Shown piece after piece: positions 35,753 through 46,114 of a stretch of DNA of 64,000 bases. Each line of letters starts with the position of its first letter. Positions within the stretch are counted from its first letter, which is position 1. The stretch comes from Hordeum vulgare subsp. vulgare (lineage: Eukaryota; Streptophyta; Magnoliopsida; Poales; Poaceae). The position numbers and the translations under genes are program-made. The notes below the pieces were generated by a model, which saw nothing but the letters and a program-made list of their open reading frames with translations, searched no databases and was not told the origin of the DNA. The stretch spans positions 110,486,189 to 110,550,188 of the forward strand of contig NC_058523.1 in NCBI RefSeq assembly GCF_904849725.1, in the 5' to 3' direction.

Positions 35753-37246
35753 TGATACGTCTCCGTCGCATCTATAAATTTTTGATTGTTTCATGCCAAT
35801 ATTATACAACTTTCACATACTTTTGACAACTTTGTATATGATTTATGCGACTAACCTATTGATCTAGTGCCCAGTGCCAGTTCCTGTTTTTTACATGTTT
35901 TTTGTATCACATAAAATCCATATCAAACGAAGTCCAAACATGATAAAAAATTACGGATAATTATTTCGAAATTTATGTGATTTTTGGAAGGTGGAATCAA
36001 CGCAAACAGGGGACCACAAAGCCCACAACCCACTAGGACGCGCCATAGGCCTCAAGCGCGCCCTGGTGTCTTGTGCGCTCCTCGAACATCGGTTGGATAC
36101 ATTCTTCTAGTGCAAGAAAGATAATTTATGGAAAAAAATTGTGTAAAAATTTCAGCGTAATCGGAGTTACGGATCTCCAGGAATTTAGGAAACCGTGAAG
36201 GGCTAGATCTGGGAAGCGCGAAATAGAAGAGAATAGAGAGGGAGATCCAATCTCGGAAGGGATCCCGTCGCTCCGCCACCATGGATGCCATGGACCAGAG
36301 GGGGAACTCTCCTCCCATCTAGGGGGAGGCCAAGGAAGGAGAATAAGGGGGGCTCTCTCCCCCTCTCTCCCGGTGGCGCCGGAGTGCCGCCGGGGCTAGG
36401 ATCGTGACGGCGATCTACATAAACAACCTTGCTACCGTCAACACCAACTTTCTCCCCCTCTATGCAGTGGTGTAACACCCCTTCTCCCTACTGTAATCTC
36501 TACTTAAACATGGTGCTCAACTCCATATATTATTTCCCAATGATATTTGGCTATCCTATGATGTTTGAGTAGATCTGTTTTGTCCCATGGGTTAATCGAG
36601 ATCTTGGTTGGTTGATTGTATATTTTATTTATGGTGTTGTCCTATGGTGCCCTCCGTGTCGCGCAAACGTGAGCCCCCCCCCCCCCGCTGTAGGGTGTTG
36701 CAATATGTTCATGGTTTGTTTATTGTCGGTGTTGCGGGGGTGACAGCAACCTAAACGCGGATAAGTGGGTTATGGCGTATGGGAGTAAATAGGACTTGAT
36801 ACTTAATGCTATGGTTGGGTTTCACAACCTTAATGATCTTTAGTAGTTGAGGATGCTTGCTAGAGTTCCAATCATAAGTGCATATGATCCAAGCAGAGAA
36901 AGTATGTTACCTCATGCCTCTCCCTCATATAAAATTGCAAGAATGATTACCTATACTTGTTATCGATTGCCTAGGGACAAATGATTTCTTGTTGACAAAA
37001 GCTATCCACTTTTATTACCTTGCAATTTATTCATAGTTTTATTCTTGCAAAGTCCTCGTAGTTTCATTCTTGCAAAATAGTTTCATGCTTGTTTTAGGTA
37101 AAGCAAACGCCAAGTGCGCGTAGAGTTGTATCGGCGGTCGATAGAACTTGAGAGAATATTTGTTCTGCCTTTAGCTCCTTGTTGGGTTCGACACTCTTAC
37201 TTATCGAGGAAGGCTACAATTGATCCCCTATACTTGTGGGTTATAA
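35753..37246 (+). mobile_element. Element Y 3' LTR
   Basis: 1494 bp, uninterrupted, beginning TGATACGTCTCCGTCGCATC. The end GGGTTATAA differs from the expected GGGTTATCA by one base. A poly-C run of about 14 at 36671-36686 is much shorter in the 5' LTR copy. Confidence 0.85.
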
Positions 37247-38218
37247 CTGACCAGGGCTCGTGCTGCTGCATGGTGACCGCCCATATGGCGTGTACTTCGG
37301 CTAGAAGTTGCCTCCCTTCTTCCTCGAATATGCACCGCTGGAGCCTGGAGGACTCCCGTGGTGCTCTTTTTATATAGCTCGCCCTCGTGGACCTTGCAAG
37401 CCTTTGATCGGTGGACAATGCGTCGCGCCTCGGTCAGGTCATAGGGGAGTTCCTTATGCAGGAGATAAGCAAGGAAGGGTTCGGTCCATTGCGCGATTAC
37501 TGCCATGACCTCGTGGGCCGAGGGCGTTTCTTCAATTGAAGTTATGCCGATGATTTGATCATCTTGCTCGGCTATAGTGGTATAATTTGCTCTACACCAT
37601 CGGCTCGCGTGCTACCAACTTTGTCCTGCCATACCACGTATGGCTTAAAAAGCCTTTCTACGAATATTTTGCTGGGGACGGGGTCGCGCTTTGCACCTAG
37701 GCGGGCGAGAATGTCTGCGGTTGGTTGTTATCTCTTGAGACGTGGTGGAACTCCAACCCCTCTAATTGTGCTAATATCTTGAGAACAACATTTCTATAAG
37801 CTGCGATCTTCAGATTTTTTCCATAAAATTCACCGTTGATTTGTGAGATGGCGAGGTTAGAGTCTACTCATACCTCGAGCCGGTGTATGCCCATTGAGAC
37901 CGCCATCCGAAGACCATGTAGTAGTGCCTCGTACTCTGTTGTGTTATTCGAGTTGGCATACATGATCTGTAGCACGTACCGAACATTATCAATGGTAGGG
38001 GATGTGAGGATCACTCCAGCAGTCAGACCGGCGACAGTTTTGGACCTGCCAAAGTACATGGTCCAATGAGCATAAGTGTTATACTCTTAGGGGAGTTCGG
38101 CCTTAGTCCATTCAGCGATGAAGTTGGCCAGCACATGAGATTTAATAGCTCGTTGTGGCTTGTAGGTGATCTCAAATGGCACGAACTCGATGGCCCATTT
38201 GGCATTTCAGTCGGTGGC
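37247..38218 (-). pseudogene. Element Z second RNase H and integrase N-terminus
   Basis: Minus-strand fragments, from right to left: SKTVAGLTAGVIL, YVLQIMYANSNNTTEYEALL and GLRMAVSMGIHRLEV (second RNase H), then SRLQRCIFEEEGRQLLAEVH and GGHHAAARALVS (integrase zinc-binding start). Many stops and frame changes. It continues leftward at 16473 across element Y. The right end (38214-38218, GTGGC) is the TSD of the next solo LTR. Confidence 0.75.
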
Positions 38219-39753
38219 TGATACGTCTCCGTCGTATCTATAATTTTTGATTGTTTCATGCCAATATTCTATAACTTTCATATACTTTTGGCAACTTTTT
38301 ATACTATTTTTGGGACTAACATATTGATCCAGTGCCCAATGTCAGTTCATGTTTGTTGCATGTTTCTCGTTTCGCAGATTATCCATACCAAACGAAGTCC
38401 AAACGCAATAAAAAACTTACGGGGATTGTTTTTGGAATATTTATGATTTTTGGGAAGAAGAATCATCGCGAAACGATGCCCGAGGGGGTCACAAGCCCCC
38501 TAGCCGCGACCTCGGGGTGGGGCCGCGCCTGGCAGGCTTGTGACCAATCCCTAAGGCGGTTGGGGCCCTTCTAACTCCGTAAGAAAGATAATATCTGTAA
38601 TAAAATCATGTTAAAATTACAGCCCAATCGGAGTTACGGATCTCCGGGAATTTAAGAAACGGTGAAAGCCAGAATCTGGGAGCGCAGAAACAGAAGGACA
38701 CAGAGAGAGATCCAATCTCGGAGGGGCTCCCGCCCCTCCGCCTCCATGGAGACCATGTACCAGAGGGGAAACCCTTCTCCCATCTAGGGAGGAGGTCAAG
38801 GAAGAATAAGAAGAAGGGGGGCTCTCTCCCCCTCTCTCCCGGCGGCGCTGAAATGCCGCCCGGGACATCATCGTGTGACGGCGATCTACACCAACACCTC
38901 CGTCATCTTCACCAACACCTCCATCACCTTTCCCCATCTATATTCAGCGGTCCACTCTCCCGCAACCCGCTATACCCTTTACTTGAACATGGTGCTTTAC
39001 GCTTCATATTATTATCCAATGATGTGTTGCCATCCTATGATGTCTGAATAGATTTTCGTTGTTCTCTCGGTGATTGATGAATTGTTATGATTGGTTTAAT
39101 TTGCTTGTGGTCATGTTGTTGTCCATTGGTGCCCATCATATGAGCGCGCGCGTGGATCACACCATAGGGTTAGTAGTATGTTGATAGGACTATGTATTGG
39201 AGGGCAAGGGTGATAGAAGCTTCAGCATAGCATAGAAATTGATGCATATGGGATTGAAGGGGGACCAATATATCTTATTGCTATGGTTGGGTTTTACCAT
39301 AATGAACGTTAGTAGTTGCGGATGCTTGCTAATAGTTCCAATCATAAGTGCATTGAATTCCAAGTAAGGGATGACATGCTAGCAGCGGCCTCACCCACAT
39401 AAAACTTGTTATCGGTCTAGTAACGTAGTTAATTGCTTAGGGACAATCCCGCAACTCCTACCACCACTTTTCCACACTCGTTAAACTAACGTAATTGTTT
39501 CTTTATCTAACCAGCCCCTAGTTTTTTATTTACGTGTTCTTTATTTTCTTGCAAACCCATCCTATCACTCCTACAAAGTACTTCTAGTTTCATACTTGTT
39601 CTAGGTAAAGCGAACGTAAAGTGTGTGTAGAGTTGTATTGGTGTTCGATAGAACTTGAGGGAATATTTGTCCTACCTTTAGCTCCTCCTTGGGTTCGACA
39701 CTCTTACTTATCGAGAAAGGCTACAATTGATCCCCTATACTTGTGGGTTATTA
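38219..39753 (+). mobile_element. Solo LTR (1535 bp), same family as Y, TSD GTGGC
   Basis: Starts TGATACGTCTCCGTCGTATC and ends TTGTGGGTTATTA (terminal CA mutated to TA). Flanked by identical GTGGC (38214-38218, 39754-39758). Inverted repeat GTCACAAGCC (38488-38497) and GGCTTGTGAC (38535-38544); at the expected TATA position only TAAGAAA is present. Confidence 0.9.
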
Positions 39754-41032
39754 GTGGCTTCCTTGTTGTTGATGATGCCGCTCAGTGGTACTTCCGAAGT
39801 CACAGTGACCGCACATTCCTGGAAATAGTGCCTGCTTTGTACGATGCCGTAAACACTATGTAAGCGATCTTTTGGTAATGCAGGTATCTTGTTTTGCATC
39901 GGGTGCGCACCTCAGATACGTAATAGACCGACCTTTGTATCCGTATTTGTTAACCCTCAACTTATCGTTCCACGACGAGGATCGCGCTGACCACTTGATT
40001 GGTGGCTGAGATGTATAGCAACATAGGCTCCCCTATGTAGGGTGCTGCTAGGATGGGGTTGCTAGCCAGTATTGCTTTGATTTCCTCCAAAGCCGTCGTG
40101 GATTCATCAGTCCATTTGAAGTTCTTAGTTTTCTTCAGCAACCTATAAAGTGGGAGGGACTTATCGCCGAGGCGAGAGATAAACCGGCTTAAGGCCACCA
40201 TGCAGCATGCTAACTTTTGGACGTGTTGTAGCTCTGTTGGGACAACGAGTTGTGAAAATGCTCATATTTTGGCCGGATTGGCCTCAATTCCTCTTTGCGA
40301 CACGATGAATCCAAGGAGTTTGCCGGTTGGGACTCCGAAGACACATTTATCTGGCTTAAGTCGTATATCATATGCCCGTAGGTTGGCAAAGGTTTCCCTG
40401 AGGTCGTCTACCAGCTGGCTGGAGTGTTTGGTCTTAATGGTCACATCGTCCATGTAAGCCTCCACAGTTTTGCCGATTTGTGTCCTCAAGCATGTTTAGA
40501 TCATGCACTCGTAAGTAGCGCCCGTGTTTTTTAAACCGAACGACATTGTGTTGAAGCAGAATGGCCCGTAGGGTGTTATAAATGTGGTTGCGGCCTTACC
40601 AGATTCATTCATTTAGATCTGATGGTATCCGGAGTAAGCATCGAGGAAGCACACGGAGTCGTGTCTGGCTATTGCATCAATAATTTGGTCTATTCGAGGT
40701 AACAGAAAAGGATCCTTAGAGCAAGCCTTGTTTAGGTCCTTGAAATCGATACATAGCTGCCAAGATTTGTCCTTCTTTGGTACCATGACCAGGTTTTCCA
40801 ACCAGACAGGATGTTTAATGTCTCTCATGAACCCGACTTCCAGTAGCTTGGCAAGTTCTTCACCCATAGCTTGACTCTTTGGTTCGGAAAATCGACGAGG
40901 GCCTGTTTGATAGGCTTGAAGCCTACAATTATGTTCAGGTTGTGTTCCGCCAGCCCCTCAGGGATTCCTGGCATGTCTGAGGGGTGCCACGCAAATATGT
41001 CCCAATTTTTGCGCAAGAAGGCATGTAATGCT
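39754..41032 (-). pseudogene. Element Z reverse transcriptase and Ty3-type RNase H
   Basis: The minus strand shows, from right to left, LVMVPKKDKSWQLCIDFKDL and CFLDAYSGYHQI (40867-40613), AYMDDVTIKT (YMDD at 40445-40456), FGVPTGKLLGFIVSQRGIE, then SRFISRLGDKSLPLYRLLKK and LLYISATNQVVSAIL (40201-39962). The motif order is that of a Tat-type pol. Stops near 40615, 40490 and 40260 break it into four frames. It continues left across the solo LTR. Confidence 0.8.
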
Positions 41033-42187
41033 TCATCGATTGCGCTCCAGTTGGGCTCCGATGGACGCGGTCTTGTTAGGATCCATTGGATGTACCTGGA
41101 ACTTAATGATTTCGTCTGCAGGTTTGAAGGATGTGGACTTGGGCCGCTTGCCGAGGATCGTGTCGTCTTTGTCCACTACAACACGTAGCGTCATGAGTTT
41201 CGCTGCAGTGAGGGTCTCAGCTAGTACCTCCAGGGCTAGGGATGCCGGGTTTTTCAGTTCGGAGGGCTCTATTGGGGTCACTGATCACCGTGATCATGCT
41301 GTTTGGCCCCGACATTTTGAGCTTCATGTACCCATAGTGTGGTATGGCCTGGAATCTTATGAAGGCTTCGCGTCCCAACAGGGCATGGTAATCATTGTAA
41401 ATCGGGACGATATGAAAGAGGAGCTCTTCGGATCGGTTGTTCTCGGGTGTACCGAATACTACGTCGAGAGTTACTCATCCTGGGCAGCGGGCCTCTCTAC
41501 CGGGGACAATACCTCGGAAGGTGGTTGTGCTTTGCTCGATTCAAGATTGGTCGAACTGCATTTTTAAGAGTGTCCTCATGGAGGAAGTTGAGGCCGCTGC
41601 CCCCGTCCATTAACACCTTGTTGAGTCTGAAGCCGTTGATGATGGGGTTCAGGACTAGGGCGGCAGGTGTCCATCATGTGCTAGTCATCGGCTCGTCACC
41701 CTGGTCGAAAGAAATGGGTGTGTTCGACCATGGGTTTGCTGCCACTACATGGTGGATTTGATGGAGCTCCCGAAAGGCTCTCTTTCTCTGATTCTTTGAG
41801 GTAAATGTTTCGTAGATCGTTAAGATCTCTGTGTTGTTATCTGGCAGCACTCTTGATCGGCCCTCCGCGGGTGTTTCCTTGAAGATGCTTTCTCTGCTTT
41901 TTGCAACTTGCCTGACGACCCAACATGCTCGAAGGCTATGAGTGGAACTTGATTCAGGTTGGGCAGAGTGTATGGGACATGGCTTGACCAGTAGTATGTC
42001 GAGGACCGACCTATCCCTTGTCCGTGTTCTCTTCGTTGGGTTCCCGGAGGTAATCGGCCCCATGAGTGGGGGTGTGCGTCTTGTTCGGATTTTTCTGGTT
42101 AGCTCGGTAAGGTTGGGATCATTGCGCATTTGTTGTACTTGCCAAGTGCTTTCCATGGTGCGGTATTTGAGCACCAGGCTTGATAGC
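41033..42187 (-). pseudogene. Element Z gag C-terminus and protease
   Basis: Protease active site MDGGSGLN at 41587-41610 (minus). The frame to its right (42174-41674) covers the basic gag tail with KNQRKRAFRELHQIHHVVA and PISFDQGDEP just before protease. Frame breaks lie at about 41670, 41560 and 41285. The right end (42183-42187, ATAGC) is the TSD of element W. Confidence 0.7.
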
Positions 42188-43793
42188 TGATACGTCTCAA
42201 ACGTATCTATAATTTTTTATGGTTTCATGTTGTTATCTTGTCAACTTTGGATGTTTTATATACCTTTTATATCTTTTTGGGACTAACTTATTAATTCAGT
42301 GCCAAGTGCCAGTTCCTGTTTTTTCTGTGTTTTTACTCTTTTCAGATCTGATTTTGGAACAGAGTCCAAACGGAATAAAATCCCCGAAATAAATTTTTCC
42401 AGAACAGAAGAAGATCGAGGGATTTGAGGGCCAAGGCAGGAGGCCCACAGGGAGCCCACAAGCCCTGACGCCGCGGCCAAGGGGGACCGCAGCGACTAGG
42501 CTTGTGGCCTCCCTCGCGCTCCCCTGCCCTAGCTCTTTCGCCTATATATTCCCTAAAATCCCAGAAAAAATCAAGGCGTCCACGAAACAACTTTTCCGCC
42601 GCCGCAAGCTTCCGTTTCCGCGAGATATCATCAGAAGACCCTTTCCGGTGCCTTGTCGAAGGGGACTTTGGAGTTGGAGGGCTTCTACATCAACATCATC
42701 GCCTCTCCAATGACTCGTGAGTAGTCCACTTCAGACCTACGGGTCCGTAGTTAGTAGCTAGATGCCTTCTTCTCTCTCTTAGATCTTCAATACAAAGTTC
42801 TCCATGATCTTCATGGAGATCTATCCGATGTAATCCTCTTTGGCGGTGTGTTTGTCGAGATCTGATGAATTGTGGATTTGTGATCAGATTATCTATAATT
42901 ATATTTGAGTCTTTGCTGATTTCTTATATGCATGATTTGATATCCTTGTAAGTCTCTCCGAGTCTTCGGTTTTGTTTGGCCAACTAGATCTATGATTCTT
43001 GCAATGGGAGAAGTGCTTGGTTTTGGGTTCATACCGTGTGGTGACCTTTCACGGTGATAGGAGGGGCAGCAAGGCACGCATCGTGTTGTTGCCATCAAGG
43101 GTAACAAGATGGGCTTTCATCATAGATTTCAGATTATCCATCTACATCATGTCATCTTGCTTAAGGCATTACTCTGTTCTTATGAACTCAATACACTAGA
43201 TGCATGCTGGATAGCGGTCGACGTGTGGAGTAATAGTAGTAGATGCAGAAAGTATCGGTCTACTTGTTTTGGATGTGATGCCTATAGATATGATCATTGC
43301 CATAGATAACGTCATGACTTTGCGCGGTTCTATCAATTGCTCGACAGTAATTCGTTCACCCACCGTCTACTTGCTTTCATGAGAGAAGCCACTAGTGAAC
43401 ATTACGGCCCCTCAGTCTATTCACAACTATCGTCTCCACTTTTACTTTTACTTTGCTTTGTTTACTTTTTGCTTTCAGTTCTCACTGTGCAAACAATCTA
43501 TAAGGGATTGACAACCCCTTCATAGCGTTGGGTGCAAGCTCTTTGTGTTTGTGCAGGTACTTGTGACTTGACTCGATCCTCCTACTGGATTGATACCTTG
43601 GTTCTCAAACTGAGGGAAATACTTACCGTCGCAGTGCTACATCACCCTTTCCTCTTCAGGGGAACACCAACGCAAGGCTCCAAGGCCGCGGGGGAATCCT
43701 TTGCATATTTTCCAAGGAAGTCCCTATAGGCGTAGCCCGTAGTAGAAGGATTCGTGGCGCCGTTGCTAGGGAACGTCTTTTGTTGCCGTAGCA
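42188..43793 (+). mobile_element. Element W 5' LTR (1606 bp)
   Basis: Starts TGATACGTCTCAAACGTATC and ends TTGCCGTAGCA. A primer-binding-site-like TGGCGCCGTTGCTAGGG (43755-43771) lies inside the LTR, 22 bp before its end. Confidence 0.9.
42456..42550 (+). promoter_or_regulatory. Element W 5' LTR core promoter: inverted repeat plus TATA
   Basis: CCACAAGCC (42456-42464), GGCTTGTGG (42499-42507), TATATATT at 42543-42550, 36 bp after the arm. The 3' LTR has the same layout (49059-49067, 49101-49109, 49145-49152). Confidence 0.7.
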
Positions 43794-43803
43794 GAAGTAT
43801 TTC

Positions 43804-43820
43804 TGACGCCGTTGCCGGGG
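43804..43820 (+). other. Element W primer-binding site (tRNA-Asp type)
   Basis: TGACGCCGTTGCCGGGG, 16 of 17 bases matching the tRNA-Asp complement, 10 bp after the 5' LTR. Confidence 0.75.
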
Positions 43821-44037
43821 AGAGATCAAGTCAAGATCCATCCAAGTAGGTGTCACAAACTCATCTCTTGCATTTACCTTTTTTGCCAGTTGCCTCTCGT
43901 TTTCCTCTCCCCCACTTCACATATGCCGTTTCCATTTGCCTTTCTCCCTTGCCGTTTTCTTTTGCCTTTTGCCTTTTGCCGTTTTCCTTTGCCAGTTTTC
44001 TTGCTTGCTTGTGTTCTTGTTTGTTTGTTGAAGTCAG

Positions 44038-45430
44038 CATGGCTGAAAACACCAAACTTTGCGACTTCTTGAATACTAATAATAATGATTTTATTAGTAC
44101 TCCGATTGCCCCCACCATTAGTGCAGAATCATATGAAATCAATGCTGCCTTGCTGAATCTTGTTATGAAAGAGCAATTCTCTGGCCTTCCTAGTGAAGAT
44201 GCCGCATCTCATCTCAATACTTTCATTGAACTTTGCGATATGCAAAAGAAGAAAGATGTGGATAATGATGTTGTTAAGTTGAAGCTTTTTCCGTTCTCTT
44301 TGCGAGATCGTGCAAAAAACTTGGTTTTCTTCTTTGCCTAAAAATAGTATCGATTCTTGGAATAAGTGCAAAGATGCTTATATATCCAAGTATTTTCCGC
44401 CGGCTAAGATTATCTCTCTATGTAATGATATCATGAATTTCAAGCAACTTGATCATGAACACGTTGCACAATCTTGTGAGAGGATGAAGTTAATGATTAG
44501 AAATTGTCCTGCTCATGGCTTGAGTTTGTGGATGCTTATACAAATCTTTTACGCTGGTTTGAATTTTGCTTCTCGCAATATCTTGGACTCCGCCTCAGGT
44601 GGAACTTTCATGGAAATCACGTTAGGAGAAGCTACAAAACTCCTAGACAATATCATGACCAACTACTCTCAGTGGCACACTGAAAGGTCACCTGCTAGCA
44701 AAAAGGTACACGCTATAGAAGAAATTAACTCGCTTAGTGCTAAGATGGACGAGTTGATGAATTTGGTTGCTAGTAGAAATGCTCCTTTAGATCCTAATGA
44801 CATGCCACTATCTTCCTTGATTGAGAGTAGCAACGCTAGTTTGGACGTTAATTTTGTTGGTAGGAACAATTTCGACAACAACAATGCCTTTAGAGGAAAC
44901 TATGTTCCTAGGCCTTTTCCTAGTAACTCCTCTAACAACTATGGCAATTCCTACAACAACACTTATGGAAATCATAACAAATTATCCTCTGATTTAGAGA
45001 GTAATATCAAAGAGTTCATCAACTCTCAAAAGATTTTCAATGCGTCCATAGAGGAAAAACTACTCAAAATAGACGATTTGGCTCAGAGAGTTGATAGGAT
45101 GTCTTGTGATATTGATGCTTTGAAAGTTAGGTGTGATCCTCCCAAGGTCAACTTGTATGAAACTTTAAAAGCTATGTGTGTCTCCATGAATGAGAGCAAA
45201 GAAAGAACCGCCCAAATTCGCGCTAAGCATGAATGGTTTAAAAGGGTGCATTCTAGTGACGCATATCACGAAGATCTTAAAGTGCTTGGTGTGACTCCTC
45301 TTGAATCTTTGTTTTCACATGTCAAACCTATTGATGAAGGGGCTGGATATGAATCCACTTTGGCTGAAAACGCCCCAATGATTCGGAGTCCACCTATCTT
45401 GATGATAAAGGTGTGGAGAGTGGAGTAGAA
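44038..45430 (+). pseudogene. Element W gag
   Basis: ATG at 44038. The first frame contains NLVMKEQFSGLPSEDAASHL and LKLFPFSLRDRAKN, and then runs out of frame at a run of six A near 44316. The second frame (44310-45428) continues with WFSSLPKNSIDSWNKCKDAY and FPPAKIISLCNDIMNF, the gag core, followed by a long Asn/Ser-rich region (NNFDNNNAFRGNY) and a coiled-coil-like stretch (KLLKIDDLAQRVDRMSCDID). A second indel near 45395 shifts into the protease frame. Both lesions are single indels, so the copy was coding recently. Leader positions 43870-44035 are pyrimidine-rich with repeated TTTGCC. Confidence 0.85.
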
Positions 45431-46114
45431 GAAATCCAAATATTTGGTAGTAATGAAACTCCCACTTTGGATTTCAAGGAATTCAATTATGATAGTTGCT
45501 CCTTGTTTGAATACATTTCCTTGATGCAATCCATTGCAAACTCTCCACATGCTTATAGCCAAAGCAAAGCCTTTACCGCTCATATCATAGATGCTATGAT
45601 GAAATATCTTGAAGAGAAACTCAAATTAGAAGTATCTATACCTAGAAAACTTCATGATGAGTGGGAACCTACTATCAAAATCAAAATCAAAAACTATGAA
45701 TGCAATGCTTTGTGTGATTTGGGTGCTAGTGTTTCCGCGATTCCAAAGTCTTTATGTGATATTCTTGGTTTTCATGGGATTGAAGAGTGTTCTCTTAATT
45801 TGCATCTTGCAGATTCTACTGTCAAGAAACCCATGGGAAGGATCAATGATGTTTTTATTGTTGCAAATAAGAACTATGTACCCCTGGATTTCATTGTACT
45901 TGACATAGATTGCAATCCTTCATGTCCCATTATTCTTGGTAGACCTTTCCCAAGGACTATTGGTGCTATCATCGATATGAAGGAAGGGAATATTAGATTT
46001 CAATTTCCTCTAAAGAAGGGCATGGAGCATTTTCCTAGAAAGAAAATAAGATTGCCTTATGAATCTATGATGAGGGCTACTTATGGTTTGAGCACCAAAG
46101 ATGACTATACGTGA
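45400..46114 (+). pseudogene. Element W aspartic protease
   Basis: After the indel near 45395 this frame runs to TGA at 46112-46114. It carries the active site NALCDLGASVSAIPKSLCD near residue 100 and the second conserved block CPIILGRPFPRTIGAIIDM about 75 residues later. It would cleave gag. The frame stops where RT should begin, and a conserved stem-loop follows 47 nt after the stop, so the gag-protease end is natural for this element, not a random truncation. Confidence 0.85.

Larger units (their letters stand above)
16474..37246 (+). mobile_element. Element Y: non-autonomous Gypsy element with an accessory ORF, containing nested X
   Basis: The 5' LTR is 16474-17200 plus 30601-31362 (split by X), internal region 31363-35752, 3' LTR 35753-37246. 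LTRs start TGATACGTCTCCGTCGTATC and end GGGTTAT(C/A)A. The primer-binding site matches tRNA-Asp exactly. The internal region has no gag, protease, RT or integrase, only one damaged ORF of unknown family (31487-32830) and about 2.9 kb of non-coding sequence, so it depended on proteins from another element. Family label Sabrina-like is a guess. The flanks CTGAC (right) and TTGAA (left) are a decayed TSD inside the Z integrase gene. Confidence 0.85.
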
